Positions 17,261 to 25,236 are shown, counted from the first letter of the stretch. The stretch: 64,000 bases of DNA from CAYWWY01 sp964580185 (GCA_964580185.1 CAZOJQ010000003.1:31062-95061); one strand, 5' to 3'. Notes: a model not told the origin generated them from the letters alone. Made by a program: numbers and translations.

Positions 17261-17503
17261 ATGGAGAAAAAAATTACAATCTACACAACCCCTTCTTGCC
17301 CGTATTGTACCACAGCCAAACAATACTTTCGGCAAATGGGTTTGTCTTTTCAGGAAAAAGACGTGTCCAAAGACCAAAGAGCAGCGCAAATAATGGTTCA
17401 AAGAACGGGGCAAATGGGTGTTCCTGTAATAGAAATCGGTTCGGACTTTGTTGTGGGATTTGACAAAGCCAAAATTGCCCGATACTTAGGTAGATCCGTT
17501 TGA
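17261..17503 (+). CDS. glutaredoxin-family thiol-disulfide protein
   Basis: An 80-residue glutaredoxin-like protein with the redox motif CPYC near residues 13-16, the cis-proline loop GVPVIEIG and the closing GFD. It has the minimal size of bacterial NrdH/YruB-type glutaredoxins. The ATG at 17261 has AGGGAG upstream; a GTG at 17252 is an alternative. It is monocistronic, converging with the GGDEF-like gene by 18 bases. The CsoR/CstR-like operator in its promoter suggests a response to copper or reactive sulfur species; this is inference. Confidence 0.88.
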   Translation: MEKKITIYTTPSCPYCTTAKQYFRQMGLSFQEKDVSKDQRAAQIMVQRTGQMGVPVIEIGSDFVVGFDKAKIARYLGRSV

Positions 17504-19273
17504 AGGGGCTTTTTTGGCCAAACTGTCAATCGTTTTTTGAATAAATTCATCTGCTTTTTCCATATCGGGCAAATAAGCTGATAGAGCAAATCGGAAGTTT
17601 TTGACCAATTTCCCTTGTCCAAGAGTTTTTGTTTCTTCCATGATGCCTTTTGATATGCTCTGAAGGCGCTCTTCGACAGATGGCCCATTGGATTGTAAAA
17701 AAAATAGCAAATATGATTTTTCGGAATACTTACACAGGAGATCGGAAGATCGAACTCCTTGCTGAAGGATGGTTCCAATTTTTTGTTCCAAACCTTCCAT
17801 AAACCCAATGCCGAATTGCTCTTGCAATTGGGGCAATTCGTAAAGTTCCAATATACTAAGGATTCCCGAACTTTGATACCGATGGCATTTATCCATTTCT
17901 TTCTCAAGAAGATCTCGGAAAACATCGAATCGAAGCAAACCGCTTCTCGGGTCAATTTGCCCTTTCGAAGCGAGCAAGCAAAGAGTAACGATCGTTTGAG
18001 CTCCGAGGCGAAGCATTTCTCGATGGACTTGATATTCGTTTTCGCTGATCTCATCTGAGGGTAGGATTTTCAGCGTATATTCTTCATAGTGGTATCGAAC
18101 GCTGAGCATGTCCGCAAAGGTTTCCGAAGAGGCGCCCCATTGTTCAATGACCTGTTGATCCTTTTCCAAGAGGATTGACTTGAAAACGGATGATTTCAAG
18201 AAAACGGTTTCCATCATCGACGAGAAAATCGTTCGCACTTCAAATTGGTGCTCAAGAGAAAGACGCGCCAATATTTGATACATCCCGTTAATCCCTCTAT
18301 TGTATTCCATTTCCCGATTTCCGAGTTCTGAGACTCTCTTGGTCAGCCTTTCAATTTCTTTATGAACCGTTGCTTTCCTTTTTATCTGGTTGTTCCACTC
18401 CTTGAAGATTGGTTCCCAACCCACCAACCAGGATGTTCCTTCGGGAAAAATGAGGGATTTTTCATTCCGGATTGCGCGTTCCAAGTTTTCAATGCTTGTC
18501 GCAACCTTTCGGTTTTCTTGATGAATCTTCGAAGAAATATAGATGAAGAAACCCAATCCGATGATAAACGGGATCAGTACATTCAAAAACGACTGTAGGA
18601 CATCGGATGAAAGGAGTCCGAGTTGGAAAACACGGAATTGATTCCACTGGTATTCTCGGTAGGAAAATACCGAACCATCGAGGATAAAAAATGGATTGTT
18701 GAGGACGGTAATCCTCTGGAGAGAAAAGAAGTCGATCGGGCCTTGACCCCTTTCCCCCCCCAAAATAATCCCATACAGGTTGCTATCCATAAAAATCAAA
18801 GGATATGATTCTTGAATAAAAGGATTGACCAAAGACTGAAAGGTATGAATATCAAACCATTCCAAAACAAAGTGTTCATGATTCATATGAAGGAGAAGAA
18901 CTACCTCCTGTTCGAGTTGGGGATCCCAATAAATTTCCGAAAGCCAAATTCCCATTCCGTCACTGGAAAGTAGCGGTTTTTCCAAGGCATAGAAGTCGAA
19001 GAGTCGGTAAATCTCCTGGATGGATGCATGGGGTTCAGCGGGATAATCGTACACCATTCGCCTGCGAGCCATATTTCGGGCATTTTCCTGGTAAACCAAA
19101 GAAGAAACCCAAGAATCTATGATTTCGGATTGTTGGTGAAACACCTCTTCAAAGCGTCCGGAGTATTGAGAAGATTGGGAAAAGCCAAAAGCGAGCGCTA
19201 GAGCGAGAAAGATAGCAAACCAGAGCCACTGGAGTTTGTGAACGCTCTTCTTCCATGAAGGGGTCATACTCAT
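17486..19273 (-). CDS. membrane sensor protein with a degenerate GGDEF domain
   Basis: A protein of about 595 residues. A first membrane helix (LQWLWFAIFLALALAFGFS) is followed by an extracytoplasmic region of roughly 190 residues and a second helix (VLIPFIIGLGFFIYIS). Next come a coiled coil, a GAF-like middle region and a C-terminal domain with the GGDEF outline (DPRSGLLRFDVFRDLLEKE...). The GGDEF site itself reads YSEKSYLLFF and the metal-binding LDIDxFK strand reads LELYELP. It should therefore not make cyclic di-GMP. It is co-transcribed with the anchored binding protein upstream, which may supply its ligand signal. The start at 19273 follows GGAGAGAGG. Confidence 0.7.
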   Translation of the reverse strand: MSMTPSWKKSVHKLQWLWFAIFLALALAFGFSQSSQYSGRFEEVFHQQSEIIDSWVSSLVYQENARNMARRRMVYDYPAEPHASIQEIYRLFDFYALEKPLLSSDGMGIWLSEIYWDPQLEQEVVLLLHMNHEHFVLEWFDIHTFQSLVNPFIQESYPLIFMDSNLYGIILGGERGQGPIDFFSLQRITVLNNPFFILDGSVFSYREYQWNQFRVFQLGLLSSDVLQSFLNVLIPFIIGLGFFIYISSKIHQENRKVATSIENLERAIRNEKSLIFPEGTSWLVGWEPIFKEWNNQIKRKATVHKEIERLTKRVSELGNREMEYNRGINGMYQILARLSLEHQFEVRTIFSSMMETVFLKSSVFKSILLEKDQQVIEQWGASSETFADMLSVRYHYEEYTLKILPSDEISENEYQVHREMLRLGAQTIVTLCLLASKGQIDPRSGLLRFDVFRDLLEKEMDKCHRYQSSGILSILELYELPQLQEQFGIGFMEGLEQKIGTILQQGVRSSDLLCKYSEKSYLLFFLQSNGPSVEERLQSISKGIMEETKTLGQGKLVKNFRFALSAYLPDMEKADEFIQKTIDSLAKKAPSNGST

Positions 19274-19324
19274 TCTTCTTGCCTCTCCTCTCTCCCTTTT
19301 TCTCTGCAAGTGGCTTTTGAATGT

Positions 19325-20377
19325 TCACTCAAAACGAGAAGGGACCGAAGTAAACAAAGGTTCCGTTATGCCCATACCCAACTCGATGAAATATACGGGT
19401 TGTACTCTGTATCCATTAAAGAAACGCACTTCTTCAAAAGGTCCGGAAAACGAGGATTGTTCAAGATGTACGAGAAAATGAGAAACGGTTCGCGTTCGCG
19501 CATAGTATTCCGAAAATACTTTTAACACATCCAAAGTAGGGTAAACATCCCAACGCACAGATAAAGAGGGAATATTCTGTGGGTGTGCCCAGCTCATACC
19601 GATGACACCTCGCAATTCTTGTATGGATTCGGAAAGCATATAGAATTGCGTTGATTTTGGAGAAAGAATGATCCGTTCGTTGGGCGTTTCTTCTAGGCTC
19701 TCGATTACGAACACGACATCATTGGGTTGTACATCGATCAATATCCACTGGGGTTGAAACTCCAGAATCATCGAATTTACAAGATCTTGGTGTACAGGAC
19801 TCCATTCAAACCAGCGAAGATCACACAGTTGGTGCAACTCGGAATATGGGGGTGGTACGCTGCTGATCCAAAGGACCCTGTCCTCCTGACGAAAATAGAA
19901 TTGCAATGCTTCGAAGATCCGATCTGAGGACGGAGCAAGACCGATCCATTCTTGGTGATCGCGGTATGGTTCAAGATTCGCTATAGTTGGGACCATGATC
20001 AAGGTATTGGAATGAAAAACTCTTTCGGAAAAAACGGATGCCCAATCATAGGATTCGGGCGGATACACAACAACCACATGGGTATTCCGCGCATTTCGAA
20101 GCCGATCTATGTGGGTTGAAAGCTGTTGGGGGGATTCATATCGCAGAATGGAAAAAGATGTGGAAAACCCTTGGTTTTCAAAAAGGGAAGTCATCAGTTG
20201 GTAGTAGACCAATCGGCTTTGCTGCATGGAAGAATCTGCAGGAGAAGGGATAATCAGTGTAAGGGCAACGGAATATTCAACATCGCGATAGGTGAAAACT
20301 GCCATCATAACCACGATTGTGAGTACCAGACCTACGAATCCAACGTTCCTTTTCTGTTTCCAAGAAAAAAGGTTCAA
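19325..20377 (-). CDS. membrane-anchored periplasmic-binding-like protein
   Basis: A 350-residue protein with one N-terminal membrane helix (VGFVGLVLTIVVMMAVFTY) and an extracytoplasmic part. The alternating strands and helices (HVVVVYPPESYDWASVF, NTLIMVPTIANLEP, DRVLWISSVPPP) suggest a type 1 periplasmic-binding fold. The start is TTG at 20377 behind AAGGAAGGGG, overlapping the upstream gene by 4 bases. There is no lipobox and no transporter partner. It sits before the degenerate-GGDEF sensor gene, so a ligand-presenting role is plausible. The fold assignment is by eye and tentative. Confidence 0.55.
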   Translation of the reverse strand: MNLFSWKQKRNVGFVGLVLTIVVMMAVFTYRDVEYSVALTLIIPSPADSSMQQSRLVYYQLMTSLFENQGFSTSFSILRYESPQQLSTHIDRLRNARNTHVVVVYPPESYDWASVFSERVFHSNTLIMVPTIANLEPYRDHQEWIGLAPSSDRIFEALQFYFRQEDRVLWISSVPPPYSELHQLCDLRWFEWSPVHQDLVNSMILEFQPQWILIDVQPNDVVFVIESLEETPNERIILSPKSTQFYMLSESIQELRGVIGMSWAHPQNIPSLSVRWDVYPTLDVLKVFSEYYARTRTVSHFLVHLEQSSFSGPFEEVRFFNGYRVQPVYFIELGMGITEPLFTSVPSRFE

Positions 20378-20991
20378 ATTGGGTCCCCTTCCTTACAAGA
20401 GAAGTATACTCGGACCCCTCCACTCTTGACAAGTGTCTGCACATTTCCCATAACAAAGCGCATATGGTTCATTAGTCGTTCTCCTCCTTTGTTATGGAAT
20501 GCGACAATCTGAATGGATCCTCCGGGATTCAAGTGTTCTGGAGCTTTCGAAATCAATTCCTTCCATATGGCTTTCCCTGCAGCCATCGGAGGATTGCAGA
20601 GGATCATATCAAATCGCTGTTCACTCCAGGGATTATACAAGAATCCGATTGCGATACTGGGTTGAATATTCTGATTTTTCGCGTTGATTTTTGCGAACTC
20701 CACTGCTCTTGAGTTGATATCACTCATTGAAAGAGTAAGTGCCGGGTTTTCTTTTGCTAGCGTAATGCCCACAACCCCATAACCACACCCGATATCGAGC
20801 AACGATTTTCCATGAATTTTGGCATTCTCAATGAGAGTTCGGCTCGCCCGATCGACATGACCGAACGAAAAAACTCCGCTTGGAGTGATGAACAGATATT
20901 CATGCCCATTTCTCAAAATGAGTTTTGTTTCGATCTTTTTGAGTTCGGACTTTGGGTTTGGCGTATAATAGTGCTCGAATTGTGAGGTCAT
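20374..20991 (-). CDS. RsmC/YbxB-like class I methyltransferase
   Basis: A 205-residue SAM-dependent methyltransferase of the MTS (RsmC C-terminal) family. It shows ITPSGVFSFGHVDRASRTLIE, motif I LLDIGCGYGVVGI and the NPPMAAGK catalytic motif typical of amino-group RNA methylation. In B. subtilis a methyltransferase (yabB) sits at the same point downstream of yaaT, although this sequence looks more like YbxB. The nucleic acid target is unknown. It begins 9 bases after PSP1. Confidence 0.85.
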   Translation of the reverse strand: MTSQFEHYYTPNPKSELKKIETKLILRNGHEYLFITPSGVFSFGHVDRASRTLIENAKIHGKSLLDIGCGYGVVGITLAKENPALTLSMSDINSRAVEFAKINAKNQNIQPSIAIGFLYNPWSEQRFDMILCNPPMAAGKAIWKELISKAPEHLNPGGSIQIVAFHNKGGERLMNHMRFVMGNVQTLVKSGGVRVYFSCKEGDPI

Positions 20992-21000
20992 CAGATCGAA

Positions 21001-21888
21001 TCAATCATCTTCAGGAGGAATTTCTTCCCCGTCTTCTGAAGGAATGTCGACTTCTACTGTTTCCAAATCTTCCGTTTCATGGATAATTTTGATTTGGTGG
21101 GCGTTGAAAAAAGAAAAGGGGATTGGGATGGTTTTCCCATTATCACTCACTGCAGTGACTACTTGTGTAAATACATTGGCATTCTGAACCTTGCATACTG
21201 AACCCTCAAATTCGACAATTGCGCCCTGATTCGGAATGCCTTTCATAAAATGGGTGTATGCGTCGACTTCATAACGCAAGCAGCAGAGCAACCGTTTGCA
21301 TTGCCCCGAGATTTTGATTGGGTTGATCAGGAGTTGCTGTTTTTTTGCGTCCTTCAGGGTGATTGTGTCAAAATCGCGGAGAAACCGCTTACAGCATACC
21401 ACTTGCCCACATAGACCGCATGCGCCCGTAAACTTAAGTTCATCTCGAACCCCGACCTGGCGCAACTCAATCCGTAGCTTAAAGGTTCGAGCCAAATCCC
21501 TGACAAGGTCTCGAAAATCAACCCGGTTTTCTGCACTGAAATAGAAAAGGATTTTGGATCGGTCAAACATGTATACGGCTTTCAAGAGTTTCATCGGAAG
21601 CCCGGAATCGGCTATCTTTTCTGCGCAAACCCGAAATGCTTCTTGCGCGTCTTCCTCATTCTTTCGATGAGTTTGCAGATCCTCTTCGGTCATCTTCCGA
21701 AGGATCGAAGGAATTGGGTCTTTGATTTCTCGCTGAATGGGCCCTCGAACCACTCGGCCTACTTCAAGCCCAAAATCGCTGGTCCCCAAGACAAAGTCAT
21801 CGACTGAGAGTGTTTCTGTGCAGGCAAACAAATGCAGTTTGCCAACAGGTAGGAATTCTACTTCATATATTTCATTGGGAAAATTCAT
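21001..21888 (-). CDS. PSP1/YaaT-family protein
   Basis: A 295-residue PSP1-domain protein. The Cys-rich family signature GACGLCGQVVCCKRFL and SGQCKRLLCCLRYE is at residues ~155-210. In Bacillus, YaaT works with YlbF and YmcA as a complex that influences RNase Y-dependent mRNA processing and development. The Cys pattern can bind a [4Fe-4S] cluster. It overlaps holB by 4 bases and keeps the conserved yaaR-holB-yaaT order. The C terminus is an acidic tail (EDGEEIPPEDD). Confidence 0.9.
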   Translation of the reverse strand: MNFPNEIYEVEFLPVGKLHLFACTETLSVDDFVLGTSDFGLEVGRVVRGPIQREIKDPIPSILRKMTEEDLQTHRKNEEDAQEAFRVCAEKIADSGLPMKLLKAVYMFDRSKILFYFSAENRVDFRDLVRDLARTFKLRIELRQVGVRDELKFTGACGLCGQVVCCKRFLRDFDTITLKDAKKQQLLINPIKISGQCKRLLCCLRYEVDAYTHFMKGIPNQGAIVEFEGSVCKVQNANVFTQVVTAVSDNGKTIPIPFSFFNAHQIKIIHETEDLETVEVDIPSEDGEEIPPEDD

Positions 21889-22991
21889 CGATTGTTCCTC
21901 CTTTTATGTAGCTGTTCAAGCTGGTCCCATAATAGAATAAAGGTCAACTGCGGATGCACAGTCAGGTTCGTCATATTCTGGACTCTGGCAATCCATGTTA
22001 CCAATGAACGGGATCGATCCAAACACACTGACCCCTCAAATTTCGACCATTGGCTGATCCATTGAGAACAACCGACCTGATACCAATGGTCGGAGTAATC
22101 CAAACGGATGCATGCAAAAACCATTTCTTGGATCCAATCAAATATCGAATGAAACCAAAGAGCGAAAAAAACACTCCGACGACCGCGGACTTCCCGATCC
22201 ATTGTTTCGAATCGATCTAGCCACTCCCTTTTTTTCTGCCGGTGGAAAGCGTCCCAAAAGAGCTCCCAGGATAAGCGAAATGAGAAAAGAAACTTTTGAG
22301 TATGGGCTTCAAGGCATTCGCTTGTGTCATCATGCGGGGCCTCTCCTCCACACAATTGCCGATATCCATTCCAGACGTCCTCAATAGGGGATGATTGGAG
22401 TGTCTCTAAATACTCATCCAAGCGGAACCCTTCCGCATTCAATGCCGGCCCTAATTGAAACCCCCTTCGATCGATTACCCAGCGGGCCATTGTCCCATAA
22501 GCGAATGGATCTTCGGAAGGAGAAACGATCGGAAGGTCCAACCGAAACAGTCGGCTTTGCACTGTCGGCAGGAGGGCATGAAATGAGTGACAATAGACAA
22601 TGATCATGGTGTTTGATGGCGGTTCTTCGAGGAGCTTGAGCATGGCATTTTCCGCTTGAGGTTGAATCCGTTCCAGTCGATCAATCCAAAGGTACTTTTT
22701 GGTGAGTTCCGAAACAGCCAGATGCGAAAAACTGATTGCTTGACGGATATCATCGATCTTGATCGCGCTTTCGGTTTGGATTGCGAAAAAGTCGTTTGAA
22801 GATTGGATTTTTTGAAAACTCCGATTTTCCTGGATGCTTAGAACATGAGAGAAAAAATGTCTGGCTAAAGAAGGATCATCACAACGAAGACAAATCGAAA
22901 TCGCATCTCTTTCTTTCAGGAATCTTTGAATAATTGCCAAAGGCCCAGCATAATACGTTTGGAAGAAGGGGGTAAGATCCATAAATTTCAC
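21885..22991 (-). CDS. holB: DNA polymerase III delta' subunit-like clamp loader protein
   Basis: A 368-residue protein at the holB position. The recognisable AAA+ core is WIDRLERIQPQAENAMLKLLEEPPSNTMIIVYCHS followed by LLPTVQSRLFRLDLP, which is typical of delta'. No Walker A loop is visible in the N-terminal part, consistent with delta' being the non-ATP-binding stator of the clamp loader. The start is a GTG at 22991 overlapping the yaaR stop. Sequence similarity outside the core is weak. Confidence 0.85.
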   Translation of the reverse strand: MKFMDLTPFFQTYYAGPLAIIQRFLKERDAISICLRCDDPSLARHFFSHVLSIQENRSFQKIQSSNDFFAIQTESAIKIDDIRQAISFSHLAVSELTKKYLWIDRLERIQPQAENAMLKLLEEPPSNTMIIVYCHSFHALLPTVQSRLFRLDLPIVSPSEDPFAYGTMARWVIDRRGFQLGPALNAEGFRLDEYLETLQSSPIEDVWNGYRQLCGGEAPHDDTSECLEAHTQKFLFSFRLSWELFWDAFHRQKKREWLDRFETMDREVRGRRSVFFALWFHSIFDWIQEMVFACIRLDYSDHWYQVGCSQWISQWSKFEGSVCLDRSRSLVTWIARVQNMTNLTVHPQLTFILLWDQLEQLHKRRNNR

Positions 22992-23464
22992 CGATATAAG
23001 TCTATGATCAGACCATTCATCTCTTCTACTTTGGCTGCAAAGACAATGGTGTTTTTTTCATTATTGATCAGCAATTGAGCAACTTGATGCATTTTTTCGT
23101 CAACAACTTCAGCAATCATGTATAGCTTTGGGAAATCAACATCCATTCCGGCATCCTCGCGGATTCGATACAATCCTTTTTCAATAAACTGGAGAAATTT
23201 GCGCATCGATTCTTTATAATCCAAAAAATGCCGATGAGTTGGTGAGCGCGAAAAGCGGTTTCCTGAAGAAAGGACAAGCTGAAGGTACTTTTTTGCTTCT
23301 TCTTCGGCTTTTTCCAACTGGATGTCATCTAAGACATCCATAAACCCTTCCCAAGTCTCTTCCAGAGAAGTATCTTTTCCTACGCTCTTTCTAAGCTTTT
23401 TTCGGCGGACTTTTGCGGAGTCTTTATTTTGGTCGATATTTTTGTCCGGAGGTTCGATCCTCAT
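22988..23464 (-). CDS. YaaR-family (DUF327) protein
   Basis: A 158-residue, highly helical, charged protein of the DUF327/YaaR family. It has YLQLVLSSGNRFSRSPTHRHFLDYKESMRKFLQFIEKGLY in the middle, and the C-terminal half ends VEEMNGLIIDLYR. The function is unknown. It is the first gene of a conserved block (yaaR-holB-yaaT) found in Bacillota, with its own promoter directly upstream. The N-terminal 35 residues are basic and probably disordered. Confidence 0.85.
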   Translation of the reverse strand: MRIEPPDKNIDQNKDSAKVRRKKLRKSVGKDTSLEETWEGFMDVLDDIQLEKAEEEAKKYLQLVLSSGNRFSRSPTHRHFLDYKESMRKFLQFIEKGLYRIREDAGMDVDFPKLYMIAEVVDEKMHQVAQLLINNEKNTIVFAAKVEEMNGLIIDLYR

Positions 23465-23497
23465 GCCTTCGCTCCTCTTTTCTCCGATCCCTTGAGG

Positions 23498-23526
23498 ATT
23501 CTACCATATATATCCACTCAAATCAA
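23498..23526 (-). promoter_or_regulatory. promoter of the yaaR-holB-yaaT operon
   Basis: Minus strand TTGATT (23521-23526), a 17-base spacer ending TGG, then TAGAAT (23498-23503). Both hexamers and the extended -10 are present. Confidence 0.75.
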
Positions 23527-23535
23527 GCCAATCAA

Positions 23536-23562
23536 AGAAAAAACCCTTCCTTGGAGGAAGGG
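23536..23562 (-). terminator. rho-independent terminator of the tRNA operon
   Basis: Directly after the CCA end of tRNA-Pro. A 7-base-pair stem (CCCTTCC/GGAAGGG) with a 5-base loop is followed on the minus strand by six T. It also separates the tRNA genes from the yaaR promoter. Confidence 0.88.
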
Positions 23563-23566
23563 TTTT

Positions 23567-23642
23567 TGGTCGGGGCGACTGGATTTGAACCAGCGGCCTT
23601 CAACGCCCCATGCTGACGCGCTTCCATCTGCGCCACGCCCCG
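23567..23642 (-). tRNA. tRNA-Pro (anticodon GGG)
   Basis: A 76-base cloverleaf with encoded CCA. The acceptor is CGGGGCG/CGCCCCG, the D arm GCGC/GCGC and the anticodon stem TCAGC/GTTGA. The loop ATGGGGC gives anticodon GGG followed by G37, as usual for proline. The T loop is TTCAAAT and the discriminator base is A. Confidence 0.95.
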
Positions 23643-23666
23643 ACTCGATACATCCTTTTCGGATTG

Positions 23667-23742
23667 TGGTGGGCTCTGGAGGACTCGAACCTCCGACCGT
23701 CCGGTTATGAGCCGGATGCTCTACCTGTTGAGCTAAGAGCCC
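23667..23742 (-). tRNA. tRNA with CAU anticodon (Ile-lysidine or elongator Met)
   Basis: A 76-base cloverleaf with encoded CCA. The acceptor is GGGCTCT/AGAGCCC, the anticodon stem TCCGG/CCGGA and the loop CTCATAA gives anticodon CAU. The TTAGCTCA start of the D arm and the GGCTCATAACC anticodon arm resemble bacterial tRNA-Ile2, which needs TilS, more than elongator Met. It is not an initiator, since the G-C run in the anticodon stem and the mismatched first pair are absent. It is co-transcribed with tRNA-Pro, 24 bases apart. Confidence 0.9.
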
Positions 23743-23770
23743 GAACCCCAACGAACTTGAGACAGGCCAT

Positions 23771-23799
23771 ATTATACATCATTTTATGAGTCATTGCAA
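23771..23799 (-). promoter_or_regulatory. tRNA operon promoter
   Basis: Minus strand TTGCAA (23794-23799), an exact 17-base spacer, and consensus TATAAT (23771-23776), 29 bases before the first tRNA. Confidence 0.85.
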
Positions 23800-23904
23800 G
23801 GTCTATGAAAATCCAGCATTACGAGTTTCGATCCAACTCGGAATCCCAAAAAATTCCAATCCATAAACCATATCCACTGCAAGAGATCAAATCGATTGAT
23901 TCCA

Positions 23905-23913
23905 TGGTATAAT
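23905..23913 (+). promoter_or_regulatory. extended -10 promoter of the rsgA leader
   Basis: TGG-TATAAT (23908-23913) with no convincing -35. It is the only evident plus-strand promoter before rsgA and would give a leader of about 240 bases. Confidence 0.65.
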
Positions 23914-23969
23914 TCCCTAAGAGAACGGAACGGAGGATTATCGGTTCCGATGAAAGGGGGAATAAGGCT

Positions 23970-24056
23970 ATGACGGATTCCAAAAACCTTTGGCTCAAAA
24001 ACGAAAAACGCTCTATTTTGCCCTATAGCCTGCTCTCCCGAAGAAAAGCGTCATGA
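23970..24056 (+). CDS. 28-residue putative leader peptide upstream of rsgA
   Basis: ATG at 23970 is preceded by GAAAGGGGG at a good distance. The peptide is basic, begins MTDSKNLWLKNEK and ends SLLSRRKAS, with a TGA at 24054. Codons 19-22 (Tyr-Ser-Leu-Leu) contain ATAGCCTGC (24025-24033), which is exactly complementary to 24096-24104 within the downstream terminator. This position, inside the reading frame and able to compete with the terminator, is what a ribosome-mediated attenuation leader would show. The peptide has no family match that I know of. Confidence 0.5.
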   Translation: MTDSKNLWLKNEKRSILPYSLLSRRKAS

Positions 24057-24092
24057 ACTGTAACCATCTCATGAAATCCTGAATCATGAAGG

Positions 24093-24128
24093 ACCGCAGG
24101 CTATCGAAAAGACCTGCGGTTTTTTATT
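24093..24128 (+). terminator. attenuator terminator with competing antiterminator
   Basis: An 8-base-pair stem ACCGCAGG (24093-24100) with CCTGCGGT (24113-24120) and a 12-base loop is followed by TTTTTATT. The 5' arm can instead pair with 24025-24033 (9 perfect base pairs, 24096-24104), so the two structures exclude each other. It lies 36 bases before the rsgA start. Confidence 0.7.
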
Positions 24129-24161
24129 GGTTCATCCATCGCGAGACTCAGGAGGGAAATC

Positions 24162-25178
24162 ATGGGAGAATGGCACAGTGTATCATTGGAGGATTTGGGT
24201 TGGGACGGGTTCTTTGAAAAGCGGTTTACGCCTTTTTTGAAAAAAGGATGGGTTCCCTATCGAGTTGCCCGGGTAGATCGGAATGGGTGGCTCTTGTGGG
24301 GAGAAAGTGATCCCATTGTGGGCAAACTGTCCGGAAAACTTCGGTATCACACCGCTGATGCCTCTTTAATGCCTTCTTTAGGCGATTGGGTCGCAGTAAA
24401 AAGGTCTGAAAGCGATCAGGGTTTCATTCAGGCTGTACTGCCTCGGAAATCGATCTTTTCACGGAAGGTTGCGGGAGTGGTCCTTCGAGAGCAAGTGATC
24501 GCAACGAATATTGATTATACTTGGGTAGTTGTTGCATGTGACCAATCATTTCGGTTCAGGAGCATTGAGCGATACATAACCCAATGCCATCGAAGTGGTG
24601 CAAAACCCGTCTTGGTGATGAATAAGGCAGACCTTGTCGAAGATCTTGAGCATTGGTTGGCTCAAAGATCCATAACGGATTCTTCGATTCCAGTTCACAT
24701 GGTCAGCGCCCGAAGCAAAAAAGGGCTCGACACTCTGTCCCCTTACCTTAGAAAAGGGGTGACATCCGCTCTGGTGGGTTCTTCTGGGGTCGGAAAATCA
24801 TCTTTGGTGAATGCGATCATTGCTCAAGATTGTATGAAAACAGGCGAAGTACGCGCATATGATCATAAAGGGAAACATACGACTACCAAACGCGAAATGA
24901 TTGTCCTTCCGGAAGGAGGGGTCATTATTGATAACCCGGGTATGCGAGAAATCCAATTGTGGACGGATGAAGCAAACCTGGACCAGAGTTTCTCTGATAT
25001 TGACATGTATGCGAAGTTATGCAAATACACAAACTGCACCCATAGATCAGAACCAGAATGCGCGGTTCGTGAAGCCCTTGAAAAAGGGAAAGCCTCATTA
25101 TCCCGGTGGGAAAATTATCAAAAGATCCTGCGAAAGGTTCGATTTTTGGAACAAAGAAAAAAAGGAAGGAAAAAATAG
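24162..25178 (+). CDS. rsgA: ribosome small-subunit-dependent GTPase RsgA
   Basis: A 338-residue circularly permuted GTPase acting late in 30S subunit assembly. After an N-terminal OB fold, the G4 motif MNKADL comes before G1 (GSSGVGKSSLVNAI) and G3 (DNPGMREI). The C-terminal zinc site is present as CKYTNCTHRSEPEC. The ATG at 24162 follows CAGGAGG. It is preceded by a predicted attenuator with a leader peptide, so its expression may be coupled to translation. Confidence 0.95.
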   Translation: MGEWHSVSLEDLGWDGFFEKRFTPFLKKGWVPYRVARVDRNGWLLWGESDPIVGKLSGKLRYHTADASLMPSLGDWVAVKRSESDQGFIQAVLPRKSIFSRKVAGVVLREQVIATNIDYTWVVVACDQSFRFRSIERYITQCHRSGAKPVLVMNKADLVEDLEHWLAQRSITDSSIPVHMVSARSKKGLDTLSPYLRKGVTSALVGSSGVGKSSLVNAIIAQDCMKTGEVRAYDHKGKHTTTKREMIVLPEGGVIIDNPGMREIQLWTDEANLDQSFSDIDMYAKLCKYTNCTHRSEPECAVREALEKGKASLSRWENYQKILRKVRFLEQRKKGRKK

Positions 25179-25236
25179 CCTTATATTGGAACAACAACGG
25201 TCGTTCGAATTGAAATCAATCATCTTAGGCTAAGTG

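Larger units (their letters stand above)
23743..24161. other. 419-base intergenic region between tRNAs and rsgA
   Basis: It holds the tRNA promoter (minus), an AT-rich stretch at 23800-23890 in which I see nothing, then a plus-strand promoter, a leader with a 6-base-pair hairpin (23926-23931 with 23944-23949), a 28-codon reading frame and an attenuator. The palindrome TCATGA occurs three times (24051, 24069, 24084) between the small frame's stop and the attenuator. Confidence 0.7.

Noticed and set aside
17398..18054. A 218-codon minus-strand frame inside the GGDEF-like gene
   Set aside because: It overlaps the real gene in another frame, with composition and content unlike a protein.
24093..24128. 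A T-box or known riboswitch before rsgA
   Set aside because: The conserved T-box antiterminator sequence and specifier layout are absent; the simple competing helices and small frame fit an attenuator better.
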